A stretch of 64,000 bases of DNA from Streptomyces sp. TG1A-60 (GCF_037201975.1 NZ_CP147520.1:6696001-6760000), one strand, 5' to 3'; shown: positions 9,474 through 18,591, numbered from the stretch's first letter. Numbers and translations are program-made. Notes: generated from the letters alone by a model not told the origin.

Positions 9474-10169
9474 ATGACGACGACGATCCCCGCGCTAGGA
9501 ACCCGTACGGCCGAAGGCTCCGCGCTGCAGGCCGTGCTCCTCGACATGGACGGCACCCTGGTGGACACCGAGGGTTTCTGGTGGGAGGTGGAGGTGGAGG
9601 TTTTCGCCCGCCTCGGCCACACACTCGACGACTCCTGGCGCCATGTCGTGGTCGGCGGCCCCATGAGTCGCAGCGCGGGCTTCCTGATCGAGGCCACCGG
9701 CGCCGACATCACCCTCGCCGAGCTGACCGTGCTCCTCAACGACGGCTTCGAGGGCCGTATCGGGCGGGCGCTGCCGCTGATGCCCGGCGCCTCCAGACTC
9801 CTCGCCGAGCTCGCCGCGCACGGTGTCCCCACCGCCCTGGTCTCCGCCTCGCACCGGCGCATCATCGACCGCGTCCTGGCCTCCCTCGGCTCCCACCACT
9901 TCGCGCTGACCGTCGCGGGCGACGAGGTCGAGCGGACCAAGCCGTTCCCCGACCCCTACCTCCTGGCCGCCGCCGGTCTCGGCGCGGATCCGGCCCGGTG
10001 CGCGGTCGTCGAGGACACCGCGACCGGCGTCGCGGCGGCCGAGGCCGCGGGCTGCCAGGTGGTCGCGGTCCCGTCCGTGGCCCCGATCGCCCCCACCGCC
10101 CGGCGCACCGTCGTGACCTCACTGGAAGAGATCGACCTGCCCTTTCTGCACGGCCTGATGGTCATCTGA
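9474..10169 (+). CDS. HAD-superfamily phosphatase (beta-phosphoglucomutase-like)
   Basis: Predicted cytoplasmic phosphohydrolase of the HAD subfamily with an alpha-helical cap, 231 residues. Motif I is LLDMDGTLVD, with nucleophile Asp24 and acid/base Asp26. Motif II is a Ser in TALVSASHRR, motif III is the Lys of ERTKPFPDPYL, and motif IV is VVEDTATGVAAAEAAG. The start has a good GGAGG eight bases upstream. Substrate cannot be deduced; sugar phosphates or phosphoglycolate are typical for this branch. Neighbours give no pathway link: metH is separated by a repeat-rich 529-bp gap and a binding-protein gene follows after 416 bp. Confidence 0.9.
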   Translation: MTTTIPALGTRTAEGSALQAVLLDMDGTLVDTEGFWWEVEVEVFARLGHTLDDSWRHVVVGGPMSRSAGFLIEATGADITLAELTVLLNDGFEGRIGRALPLMPGASRLLAELAAHGVPTALVSASHRRIIDRVLASLGSHHFALTVAGDEVERTKPFPDPYLLAAAGLGADPARCAVVEDTATGVAAAEAAGCQVVAVPSVAPIAPTARRTVVTSLEEIDLPFLHGLMVI

Positions 10170-10585
10170 CGACAAACAATTGAAAGCGCAATGAATTACC
10201 AGGTCACTCATGCGCTCCCCCTTGGGAATTCCGCCGGTCGCAATGAGTGAATTCCCGCATACGGGAACCCCTTCAAGGCTGTGACCTTTACCACTCGCAC
10301 GGGGAATCGGTAGCGCGCTCCACGCGCGTCCGATCCTCGTGTGAGGGGTGTTCGGCATGCCCATGTGTCCCGATTGGTGAAGGGTGCACCCAAACATTCC
10401 GTCGGCGTTTCATCGGTGCGTCCACACCCGGTTCCGCAGCGTGATGGGAACTCAACTCCGGTGCGTACGGGACGCTCTGGCGGTGCGGGCTAATCTCGAC
10501 GCGAGAACATCGCCGTACTTCCCGAGACGCGCTCGCACCACCCCGCCAGCACCCGTCCCGGACCACAGTTCTGGAGAACGCGAGC
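10170..10585 (+). other. Gene-free, relatively AT-rich leader region with several dyads
   Basis: No coding sequence is credible. Visible are an imperfect hairpin at 10186-10215, an 8-bp dyad GGGAATTC (10224-10231) with GAATTCCC (10249-10256), and TTCCCG (10252-10257) with CGGGAA (10262-10267), which compete for the same bases. The low GC and dyads suggest promoter or operator for the binding-protein gene at 10586. Confidence 0.4.
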
Positions 10586-12190
10586 ATGAACCGCAAGACC
10601 TTGGTGCTGCCGGCCGTGATCGGTCTGCTCACCCCGGTACTCGCCGCCTGCGGTGCCCCCGACGGCGCGGGCGGCAGCGGTGACGCGATCGTCGTCGGCA
10701 CCACCGACCGGTTCACCGCGTCCAAGGAGGCCCCGGCGCCCATCGACCCGGCGTACGCCTACGACGTCGGCCCCCGGAACATCCTCCGCCAGACCGTCCA
10801 GACCCTCCTGGTCCAGCCCCGCGGCGACGGCGAGCCCGAACCCGAGGCCGCCTCCCAGTGTGCCTTCACAGACACCGGCAACGAGCGCTACGCCTGCAAG
10901 CTCCGTGACGGACTGAAGTTCGCGAGCGGCGACCCGGTCACCGCCGGGGACGTGAAGTTCTCCATCGACCGCGCCCGCTCCATCAAGGCCGACAGCGGCG
11001 TCTTCGCCCTGCTGTCCACCATCGACCTCGTCGAGACCAAGGGCGACAACGAGGTGATCTTCCACCTCAACAGCCCCGACGCGACCCTCCCGTACAAGCT
11101 GTCCACCCCGGTCGCCGGCATCGTCAACCCGGCCGACTACGACAAGGGCAGGCTCCGCGACGGCTTCGAGGTCGACGGCTCCGGCCCCTACATCCTGGAC
11201 GCCGAGGTCGAGGACGACGAGCTGGTCAAGGCCGTCTTCACCAAGAACCCCCACTACAAGGGGCAGTTGGACCCGAAGAACGACAAGGTCGAGCTGCGTT
11301 CCTACGCGAGCGCCGACGCCATGGGCGCCGCGCTCGAAGACGGCGACATCGACCTGATGACCCGCACCATGACGCCGGAGCAGATCACCAAGCTCTCCAA
11401 GTCCGACGACGGCGACATCGACCTGATCGAGTCCGCCGGCCTGGAGATCCGCTACCTCGCCTTCAACACCGAGGCCGCCCCGGTCAGGAGCACCGCCGTC
11501 CGCCGGGCCATGGCCGAGGTCGTCGACCGGGGCGAACTCGTCTCCAAGGTCTACGGCTCACAGGCCGAACCCCTGTTCTCACTGGTCCCGGCCGGCATCA
11601 CCGGCCACTCCAACTCCTTCTTCGACAAGTACGGCGACCCCGACGTCACCAGGGCGAAGTCGACCCTGGAAGCGGCCGGCGTCACCACCCCGGTGAAGCT
11701 GACCCTCCACTACACGACCGACCACTACGGAGCCGCCACCAAACGGGAGTTCGAGCTGTTGAAGAAGCAGCTCAACGACAGCGGCCTGTTCGACGTGACC
11801 ACCAAGGGCGCACCCTGGTCGACGTTCCGCCGCGCCGAAAGGGAAGGCGAGTACGCGGTCTACGGCATGGGCTGGTTCCCGGACTTCCCCGACGCCGACA
11901 ACTACCTCGCGCCCTTCCTCGACAAGGACAACTTCCTCGGCTCGCCGTACGCCAACAGCCAGATCCGCGGCAAGCTGATCCCCGAGTCCCGCCGCGAGGC
12001 CGACCGCGTCGCCGCCTCGGGGAGCCTCACCGGCATCCAGGACATCGTCGCCGACGACGTGCCGATCCTCCCGCTGTGGCAGGGCAACCAGTACGTCGCC
12101 GCCCGCGACGACGTCACCGGCGCCGAATACGCCCTCAACGCCGTCTCCACGCTGCAGCTCTGGGAGCTGAGCCGTGGCATGGGCAACTGA
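10586..12190 (+). CDS. ABC transporter substrate-binding lipoprotein, family 5 (peptide/nickel type)
   Basis: Extracytoplasmic binding protein for an oligopeptide/dipeptide-type ABC importer, 534 residues. The signal peptide is short with lipobox VLAAC and lipidated Cys22, followed by a Gly/Asp/Ala linker. The family-5 fold is supported by LRDGLKFASGDPVTAGDVKFS, typical of DppA/OppA, and by SLVPAGITGHSNSFFDKYG. The ATG is preceded by GGAGA nine bases upstream. No permease or ATPase genes lie nearby, so it either serves a transporter encoded elsewhere or has a sensing role. The next gene is a clear paralogue. Substrate unknown. Confidence 0.92.
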   Translation: MNRKTLVLPAVIGLLTPVLAACGAPDGAGGSGDAIVVGTTDRFTASKEAPAPIDPAYAYDVGPRNILRQTVQTLLVQPRGDGEPEPEAASQCAFTDTGNERYACKLRDGLKFASGDPVTAGDVKFSIDRARSIKADSGVFALLSTIDLVETKGDNEVIFHLNSPDATLPYKLSTPVAGIVNPADYDKGRLRDGFEVDGSGPYILDAEVEDDELVKAVFTKNPHYKGQLDPKNDKVELRSYASADAMGAALEDGDIDLMTRTMTPEQITKLSKSDDGDIDLIESAGLEIRYLAFNTEAAPVRSTAVRRAMAEVVDRGELVSKVYGSQAEPLFSLVPAGITGHSNSFFDKYGDPDVTRAKSTLEAAGVTTPVKLTLHYTTDHYGAATKREFELLKKQLNDSGLFDVTTKGAPWSTFRRAEREGEYAVYGMGWFPDFPDADNYLAPFLDKDNFLGSPYANSQIRGKLIPESRREADRVAASGSLTGIQDIVADDVPILPLWQGNQYVAARDDVTGAEYALNAVSTLQLWELSRGMGN

Positions 12191-12282
12191 CCCGACCTCA
12201 CCATCCGCCCCGGGCAGAGGCCGACCGGCCTCGGGGGATCCCGGAGCGCCCGCAATGCACCGACGACACAAGGCATCCATAC

Positions 12283-13865
12283 GTGAACATACGCACCCAG
12301 TGGCCCGTCCTGACCATGGCGACAGGGCTTGCCGCCGGCCTGCTGACCGGTTGCGGCTCCGAATCGGGGGACCCGGGGGCTCCGGCTCCAACATCGTGAT
12401 GGGGATGTCCGACGACGTCCTGGCCACCGACCCCGCCTCCGGCTACGACCCCGGGTCCTGGCTCCTCTTCAACAACGTCTTCCAGTCCCTGCTGAGCTTC
12501 CCCAACGGCGCCACCGAGCCCGAACCGGACCTCGCCGAGGAGTGCTCCTTCACGGACAGCGGAACCAAGGTCTACGAGTGCACCCTCAAGGACGGCCTGA
12601 AGTTCAGCAACGGTGAGGCGCTCACCGCGAAGGACGTCAAGTTCTCCTTCGACCGCATGCTGAAGATCAACGACGACGCCGGCCCCGCGATCATGTTTCC
12701 CATGCTCGACAAGGTCGAGACACCGGACGACAAGACCGTCCGCTTCGACCTCAAGTACGCCGACGCCACCTTCCCCAGCAAGATCGCATCCGGCGCCGGC
12801 TCGATCGTCGACGAGAGCTCCTACGACGCCGACGGCCTCCGCGAGGACGGCGGCGCGGTCGGCTCCGGCCCCTACAAACTGGAGTCCTTCGGCGAGAACG
12901 AGGCCGTCTTCTCCGTAAACGAGAACTACCGGGGCACCGCCGACGTCGAGAACAGCGGCGTCACCCTCAGGTTCTTCCACGGCGACCAGGACGCCCTGAA
13001 GAAGGCCCTGCTGGAGGGCGAACTCGACGTCACCTACCGAGGCCTCAGCGCCTCCGACATCTCCGACATCGAGACCGACACCTCCACGGCCAACGGCGTC
13101 GACATCGTCGACGGCACCGGCGCCGAGGTCCAGCACCTGGTCTTCAACATGAACGACCCGGTCACCGGCAAGCTCGGCGTCCGCCAGGCCATCGCCCACC
13201 TCCTCGACCGCGAGGCCCTCGTCAACGAGGTCTACCAGGACACCGCCACACCGCTGTACTCGATCATCCCGGCCGGTATCACCGGCCACAACACCGCCTT
13301 CTTCGACACCTACGGCGCCCGTCCCTCCAAGGCCAAGGCCGAGGCAGCGCTGCGCGCCGACGGCATCACCGACAAGGTCGAACTGACCCTCTGGTCGACG
13401 CCGTCGCGCTACGGCCCCTCCACCGACCAGGAGTTCGAGGCCATCGCCGACCAGCTCAACGACAGCGGGCTGTTCGACGCCAAGGTGAAGTCCGTCGCCT
13501 TCGGCCAGTACGAGAAGGACATAGCCGCCGGCAAGTACGGCGTCTACGTGAAGGGCTGGGTCCCCGACTACCCGGACCCCGACAACTTCACCAGCCCCTT
13601 CTTCGGCGACGACAACGTGCTGGGCAACAACTACACCAACGACACCATCACCGGTGAACTCCTCACGAAGACCGCCGCCGAGAGCGAGCGCTCCTCCACG
13701 GAGAAGGAATACGCCGAGCTGCAGAACATCGTCGCCACCGACGTCCCCCTCATCCCCATCTGGCAGGCCAAGCAGTACGCCGTCGTCGGCGACAACGTCT
13801 ACGGCCTGGAGTACTGCCTGGACGCGTCGACCGTCTTCCGCTTCTGGGAGATCAGTAAGGGCTGA
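12283..13865 (+). CDS. Second family-5 substrate-binding lipoprotein, frameshifted as sequenced
   Basis: Paralogue of the preceding gene (SIIPAGITGHNTAFFDTYG, LKDGLKFSNGEALTAKDVKFS). The signal peptide and lipobox GLLTGC (Cys24) are read in one frame from GTG 12283 to a stop at 12397-12399. The mature domain (NIVMGMSDDVLATDP onward, about 490 residues) is in another frame that runs to 13865. One extra G in the run 12366-12370 would join them. The mature frame alone, from ATG 12255 or 12174, has no export signal. Either a sequencing error, a recent inactivating mutation or, less likely, slippage in a G run. Expression would otherwise be linked to the upstream gene, 92 bp away. No transporter partner nearby. 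Confidence 0.85.
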
Positions 13866-13884
13866 CGCCCGACAGTCACGCACG

Positions 13885-13924
13885 GCCGAGGGCGCCCTCT
13901 TCACCGGAAGAGGGCGCCCTCGGC
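13885..13924. terminator. Bidirectional hairpin terminator between convergent genes
   Basis: A 17-bp perfect stem (13885-13901 with 13908-13924) around loop CACCGG lies between the binding-protein gene and the convergent response regulator, so it can end transcription from both sides. Confidence 0.85.
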
Positions 13925-13952
13925 GCGTTGGCGCGGCGTGCGCCGGCCTCGC

Positions 13953-14624
13953 CTACTGCGCGCCGGGACGCACCAGCCCGCTCTCGTACGCGTACACCGC
14001 CGCCTGCACCCGGTCGCGCAGCCCCAGCTTCGTCAGCACATGCCCCACATGCGTCTTCACCGTGGTCTCGCTGACGAACAGATCGGCCGCGATCTCGGCG
14101 TTCGACAGCCCCCGGGCCACCAGCTTCAGCACCTCGACCTCACGGTCGGTCAGCGTGTGCAGCGTGTCCGGCACCGGTTCGTCACCCGACGGCAGGTGCA
14201 CCGCGTACTTGTCGAGGAGCCGGCGCGTGATGCTCGGAGCGAGCAAGGCCTCCCCGGCGGCGACCACCCGGATCGCCTGCACCAGCTCATTGGCCGGCGC
14301 GTCCTTGAGCAGGAACCCGCTGGCACCGGCCCGCAGCGCCTCCACCACGTACTCGTCCAGATCGAACGTGGTCAGCACCAGCACCTTCGCCGGACCGTCC
14401 CGCTCCGGCCCGGTGATCTGCCGGGTCGCCTCCACCCCGTCCATCCGGGGCATACGGATGTCCATCAGCACCACGTCGGGCTGCAGCGCCCGCACCTGGT
14501 CGAGTGCCTGAAGACCGTCCCCGGCCTCCCCGACGACCGCGATGTCCGGCTCCGCCTCCAGAATCATCCGGAAGCCGGTACGCAGCAGTGGCTGGTCGTC
14601 GACCAGTAGGACGCGGATGGCCAC
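13953..14624 (-). CDS. NarL/LuxR-type response regulator (no adjacent kinase)
   Basis: Two-component response regulator, 223 residues. The receiver domain (about 3-120) has the acidic pair in LLVDDQ, phospho-acceptor Asp55 in VVLMDIRMPRMDG and a conserved Lys in GFLLKDAP. The LuxR/GerE DNA-binding domain (about 155-218) has LTDREVEVLKLVARGLSNAEIA split over two helices and ETTVKTHVGHVLTKL. GTG at 14624 has GGAG six bases upstream. Such regulators usually follow a histidine kinase gene, but here a MITE-like element begins 18 bp upstream and the next gene is an unrelated nuclease; it is an orphan in this window. Target genes unknown. Confidence 0.93.
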   Translation of the reverse strand: MAIRVLLVDDQPLLRTGFRMILEAEPDIAVVGEAGDGLQALDQVRALQPDVVLMDIRMPRMDGVEATRQITGPERDGPAKVLVLTTFDLDEYVVEALRAGASGFLLKDAPANELVQAIRVVAAGEALLAPSITRRLLDKYAVHLPSGDEPVPDTLHTLTDREVEVLKLVARGLSNAEIAADLFVSETTVKTHVGHVLTKLGLRDRVQAAVYAYESGLVRPGAQ

Positions 14625-14642
14625 GAAAGTCTCCTTCGGCTG

Positions 14643-14828
14643 AGGGCCTGTCGTTCAGATCATGCCGGTTTCGGGCTGCGGTTCCTCACGGCTGCCGGTG
14701 AGCGGGGCTTGGCACGCGCAACCGCAAGGCGGAGGAGGGCGTCGACGTGGAGTATCGGCAACCGACGACAACGCCGCAGACGGTGTGTCAAGCCCCGCGC
14801 CCCAGGCGTGATCCGAACAACAGGCCCT
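14643..14828. mobile_element. MITE-like element with 20-bp terminal inverted repeats
   Basis: The ends AGGGCCTGTCGTTCAGATCA (14643-14662) and 14809-14828 are inverted copies with 18 of 20 matches. Inside are a 10-bp perfect inverted repeat GCGGGGCTTG/CAAGCCCCGC (14702-14711, 14789-14798) and the core words GCAAGGCGGAGG (14724-14735) and CGACAACGC (14766-14774), shared with the palindromic repeat at 9127-9237. It has no coding capacity. No clear target-site duplication was seen. Confidence 0.75.
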
Positions 14829-15750
14829 AGTCCGGGCCCATTCTGCCCTGCCCGTCGCCGGCCGACTCGGGCGACCTCACCTGCAGGGGGTACGGCGGGG
14901 GAGTACCGCCGAATTCCGGGCAGACCGACTGGTGGTCGCACCAGCCGCACAGCTTGGTAGGCCGGGGCCGCCAGTCCCCGCTCTCCGTGGCCAGCCGGAT
15001 CGCCTCCCACAGCGCGAGCAGCTTGCGCTCCACCCGCTCCAGATCCGCGATCACCGGGTCGTACGTCAGGACGTCACCACTGCCGAGATAGACGAGCTGG
15101 AGCCGCCGCGGCACCACCTGCTTCAGCCGCCACACCACCAGCGCGTAGAACTTCATCTGGAACAGCGCGCCCTCGGCGTACTCGGGCCTCGGCGCCTTGC
15201 CCGTCTTGTAGTCGACGATCCGCACCTCGCCCGTCGGCGCCACGTCCACCCGGTCGATGATCCCGCGCAGCCTGAGCCCCGAGTCCAGCTCCGCCTCCAC
15301 GAACAACTCCCGCTCGGCGGGCTCCAGCCGGGTCGGGTCCTCCAGCGTGAACCAGCGCTCCACCAGCCGCTCCGCCTCGTCCAGCCAGCGCGCCAGCCGC
15401 TCACCTTCGGGGTCGTCCGCGAACAACTCCACGACCTCCGGCCTGCTCTCCCGCAGCCGGTCCCACTGGCCGGGCACCAGAGACCTGGCCCGCGGCGCCG
15501 TCCGCTCGGCCGCCGGCGCGTCGAAAAGTCTCTCCAGCACCGCGTGCACCAGCGTGCCGCGTGTCGCCGCCTCGCTCGGCTTCTCCGGCAGCCGGTCGAT
15601 CACCCGGAACCGGTACAGCAACGGGCACTGCATGAAGTCACTGGCGCGCGACGGCGACAGCGAGGCAGGCGGCGCGGCGGCCCGCACGGCAGGACGGTCG
15701 CCCTCGCCGCCCACGGGGACGGTGCCGGTGCCGTCGGTGCTGATTTCCAT
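14827..15750 (-). CDS. RecB/Cas4-like PD-(D/E)XK nuclease with Fe-S cluster cysteines
   Basis: Predicted DNA exonuclease, 307 residues, of the standalone RecB-nuclease family. After a variable N-terminus comes SPSRASDFMQCPLLYRF (first cluster Cys), GTLVHAVLERLF with the conserved His, then the catalytic core GIIDRVDV...VRIVDYKTGKAP containing the metal-binding Asp and the DYK motif. It ends with CGWCDHQSVCPEF, the three C-terminal cysteines of a 4Fe-4S cluster like that in Cas4 and AddB. ATG 15750 is the likely start; only a weak GGGG precedes it. The TAG stop falls at the outer edge of the MITE-like element. Exact role in repair unknown. Confidence 0.88.
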   Translation of the reverse strand: MEISTDGTGTVPVGGEGDRPAVRAAAPPASLSPSRASDFMQCPLLYRFRVIDRLPEKPSEAATRGTLVHAVLERLFDAPAAERTAPRARSLVPGQWDRLRESRPEVVELFADDPEGERLARWLDEAERLVERWFTLEDPTRLEPAERELFVEAELDSGLRLRGIIDRVDVAPTGEVRIVDYKTGKAPRPEYAEGALFQMKFYALVVWRLKQVVPRRLQLVYLGSGDVLTYDPVIADLERVERKLLALWEAIRLATESGDWRPRPTKLCGWCDHQSVCPEFGGTPPPYPLQVRSPESAGDGQGRMGPD

Positions 15751-15968
15751 GACCCCAGACCATACGGCCCGCCACTGACAGTGACAGCCACCGGCCCGTA
15801 CGACCGCCGGACGACGCGACACACACCGACACACGTGTGCCCCGTGCGACGCGGGGCACAACAGAGGGGGTGCCGGGGCCGAACGTACCCCGGCGACCGC
15901 ATAGCATCGACCGCAGACCCTTCCGCCCGGCCACCGGGCGCGGAAGACGCTTCGAACGAGGGGACACC

Positions 15969-17585
15969 GTGGAGACGAGCGGCGGGAGCGGGCAGCCGCA
16001 GTCCGACAACGACGAGGCGCCCGAGCGCACGGACCGTGACGCGACCGAAACACCGGCGGCCCTCCGCCGCGACGCCGACGAACCCACCGACACCCCCCCG
16101 GCTCACCCCGAACCCCCCCGAGCCTCCGCAGCTCCCCAGGACACCGGCGACCCCCATAGCTCCGGCGGCTCCGAGACCACGAAGCCGTCGGAAGTCCCTG
16201 CGCGTGAGGCGGCGGCAGTCCCGGAGCGCGCGGCATCGCACACCCCGACGCGCGAGCCCTCGAAAACCCCTGTGCATGAGCCGTCGGCCGGCCTTCCCCA
16301 CGAGCCCTCGGCGGACTCGGCGACCCCGGCGGACCTGATCAAGGCGCCAACCGGCGAGCCGAAGCGCACGGTCACCTCGACACGCCCCCACACCCCCTCG
16401 GGCGCCGCACCCAAGCCACCCGAGCGCCCCAAGGACCCCGGCGGCGGCATCCTCATGGGCCGCCCCTTCGGCGTACCCGTGTACGTCGCACCCAGCTGGT
16501 TCCTCGTCGCCGCCCTGATCACCTGGGTCTTCGGCGGTCAGCTCGACCGCGTCCTGCCCGACCTCGGCGGCGCCCGCTACCTGGTGTCCCTCTTCTTCGC
16601 GGTCGCCTTCTACGCCTCCGTCCTCGTCCACGAACTCGCCCACACCATCGCCGCCCTGCGCTTCAAACTGCCGGTGCGCCGCATCCAGCTCCAGTTCTTC
16701 GGCGGCGTCTCGGAGATCGAGAAAGAGTCCGAGACCCCCGGCCGCGAATTCGTCCTGGCCTTCGTCGGCCCCCTGCTCTCCCTGGCCCTCGCCGGCATCT
16801 TCTACGGCGCCCTGCAGGCCGTGGAACCGGGCACCGTCCCCGGCGTCCTACTCGCCGGCCTGATGATCTCCAACTTGATCGTCGCCGCGTTCAACCTGCT
16901 GCCCGGCCTCCCCCTCGACGGCGGGCGCATGCTCCGCGCCGTCGTCTGGAAGATCACCGGCAAGCCCATGAGCGGCACCATCGCCGCCGCCTGGGTCGGC
17001 CGCGCCCTCGCCCTGTCCGTCCTCGTCGGACTGCCGCTGCTCACCCAGTCCGGCCTGCTCGGCTCCGCCGCCGAGGACAGCGTCGGTATGGACACCGTCC
17101 TGGACGCCCTGCTCGCCGCGATCCTCGCCGCGATCATCTGGACCGGCGCCGGCAACAGCCTCCGTATGGCCCGCCTGCGCGAACACCTGCCCGAACTCCA
17201 GGCCCGCGCCCTCACCCGCCGCGCCGTCCCCGTCGAGACCGACACCCCCCTCTCCGAAGCCCTGCGCCGCGCCAACGAGGCCGGCGCCCGCGCCCTCGTC
17301 GTCGTCGACCCCGGCGGCGAACCCGTCTCCCTCGTCCGCGAGGCCGCCATCGTCGGCGTTCCCGAACACCGGCGTCCCTGGGTCGCCGTCAGCGGCCTCG
17401 CCCACGACCTCACCGACGGCATGCGCGTCTCCGCCGAACTGGCGGGCGAAGAACTCCTCGACGCCCTCCGCGCGGCCCCGGCCACCGAGTACCTGGTCGT
17501 GGAGGAATCCGGCGAGATCTACGGCGTCCTCTCGGCGGCCGACGTGGAGCGAGCCTTCGTCAAGGCGATGGCAAGGCCCTCCTGA
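15969..17585 (+). CDS. Membrane site-2 (M50) metalloprotease with CBS region
   Basis: Intramembrane zinc protease, 538 residues. The first ~160 residues are Pro/Glu/Ala/Thr-rich and probably disordered. The protease core then starts at GRPFGVPVYVAPSWFLVA. The zinc site is VLVHELAHT (HExxH from His221) and the third ligand is in NLLPGLPLDGGRML (Asp317); about six membrane helices surround these. The C-terminal ~150 residues (LSEALRRANEAGARALVVVD, ending YGVLSAADVERAFV) look like a CBS pair. GTG 15969 has GAGGGG five to six bases upstream. It diverges from the nuclease gene and precedes trmI by 103 bp. Substrate unknown. Confidence 0.93.
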   Translation: METSGGSGQPQSDNDEAPERTDRDATETPAALRRDADEPTDTPPAHPEPPRASAAPQDTGDPHSSGGSETTKPSEVPAREAAAVPERAASHTPTREPSKTPVHEPSAGLPHEPSADSATPADLIKAPTGEPKRTVTSTRPHTPSGAAPKPPERPKDPGGGILMGRPFGVPVYVAPSWFLVAALITWVFGGQLDRVLPDLGGARYLVSLFFAVAFYASVLVHELAHTIAALRFKLPVRRIQLQFFGGVSEIEKESETPGREFVLAFVGPLLSLALAGIFYGALQAVEPGTVPGVLLAGLMISNLIVAAFNLLPGLPLDGGRMLRAVVWKITGKPMSGTIAAAWVGRALALSVLVGLPLLTQSGLLGSAAEDSVGMDTVLDALLAAILAAIIWTGAGNSLRMARLREHLPELQARALTRRAVPVETDTPLSEALRRANEAGARALVVVDPGGEPVSLVREAAIVGVPEHRRPWVAVSGLAHDLTDGMRVSAELAGEELLDALRAAPATEYLVVEESGEIYGVLSAADVERAFVKAMARPS

Positions 17586-17676
17586 ACGCACCCCCTGAAC
17601 TCCGGTCGCCCGCGGCGCCCCGTTCCCACGGCCTCAGCACACCGAGACCGTGGTCGGCGCGCCCCCCGGGGACCGG

Positions 17677-17682
17677 TACGCT
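17677..17682 (+). promoter_or_regulatory. Possible -10 of a leaderless trmI transcript
   Basis: TACGCT ends six bases before the ATG at 17689, which has no Shine-Dalgarno sequence. This spacing is typical of actinomycete leaderless mRNAs. No strong -35 was recognised. Confidence 0.4.
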
Positions 17683-17688
17683 GGTCAC

Positions 17689-18591
17689 ATGTCCGAACCG
17701 ACCGGTGCCGCCCGCCGTCGCGGGCCCTTCAAGGTCGGGGACCAGGTCCAGCTCACCGACCCCAAGGGACGCCACTACACGTTCACGCTCGAAGAGGGAA
17801 AGAACTTCCACACCCACAAGGGTTCCTTCCCGCACGACGAGCTGATCGGCGCTCCCGAGGGCAGTGTTGTCCGCACCACGGGGAACGTCGCCTACCTGGC
17901 GCTGCGCCCCCTGCTCCCCGACTACGTCCTGTCCATGCCCCGCGGCGCCGCCGTGGTCTACCCCAAGGACGCGGGGCAGATCCTCGCCTTCGCCGACATC
18001 TTCCCCGGCGCCCGCGTCGTCGAGGCCGGCGTCGGCTCCGGCTCGCTCAGCAGTTTCCTGCTGCGCGCCATCGGTGACCAGGGCATGCTGCACAGCTACG
18101 AGCGCCGCGCCGACTTCGCCGAGATCGCACAGGCGAACGTGGAACGCTACTTCGGCAGCCCCCACCCCGCCTGGCAGCTCACCGTCGGCGACCTCCAGGA
18201 CCACCTCTCGGACACCGACGTCGACCGCGTCATCCTCGACATGCTCGCCCCCTGGGAGTGCCTGGACGCCGTCTCCAAGGCCCTCGTCCCCGGCGGCATC
18301 CTCTGCTGCTACGTGGCGACCACCACCCAGCTCGCCCGGACCGTCGAATCCATCCGCGAGATCGGCTCCTTCAACGAGCCGACCGCCTGGGAGTCGATGA
18401 TCCGCAACTGGCACATCGAAGGCCTCGCCGTCCGCCCGGACCACCGCATGATCGGCCACACCGGCTTCCTGCTCACCGCCCGCCGCCTCGCCGACGGTGT
18501 CGAGCCCCCCATGCGCCGGCGCCGCCCCGCCAAGGGCGCCTACGGCGAGGACTACGCCGGCCCCAACGCCGACGGCGGCTCCGGCCGCTGA
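17689..18591 (+). CDS. trmI: tRNA (adenine-58-N1) methyltransferase
   Basis: Methylates N1 of A58 in the T-loop of tRNA using S-adenosylmethionine. With 300 residues it matches the homologous actinobacterial enzyme. An N-terminal beta-barrel region (residues ~10-70, FKVGDQVQLTDPKGRHYTF) precedes the Rossmann methyltransferase domain with the SAM loop VVEAGVGSGSLSSFLL and the family motif ILDMLAPWECLD. The C-terminal 30 residues are basic, then Gly-rich. ATG 17689 is preferred over the frame opening at 17650, as a -10-like TACGCT suggests a leaderless message. It lies shortly upstream of the proteasome genes, as in other actinomycetes. Confidence 0.93.
   Translation: MSEPTGAARRRGPFKVGDQVQLTDPKGRHYTFTLEEGKNFHTHKGSFPHDELIGAPEGSVVRTTGNVAYLALRPLLPDYVLSMPRGAAVVYPKDAGQILAFADIFPGARVVEAGVGSGSLSSFLLRAIGDQGMLHSYERRADFAEIAQANVERYFGSPHPAWQLTVGDLQDHLSDTDVDRVILDMLAPWECLDAVSKALVPGGILCCYVATTTQLARTVESIREIGSFNEPTAWESMIRNWHIEGLAVRPDHRMIGHTGFLLTARRLADGVEPPMRRRRPAKGAYGEDYAGPNADGGSGR

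Noticed and set aside
12198..13904. A 568-residue reverse frame opposite the second binding protein
   Set aside because: Shadow frame, Val/Gly/Asp-rich without features; the forward frame matches a known family.
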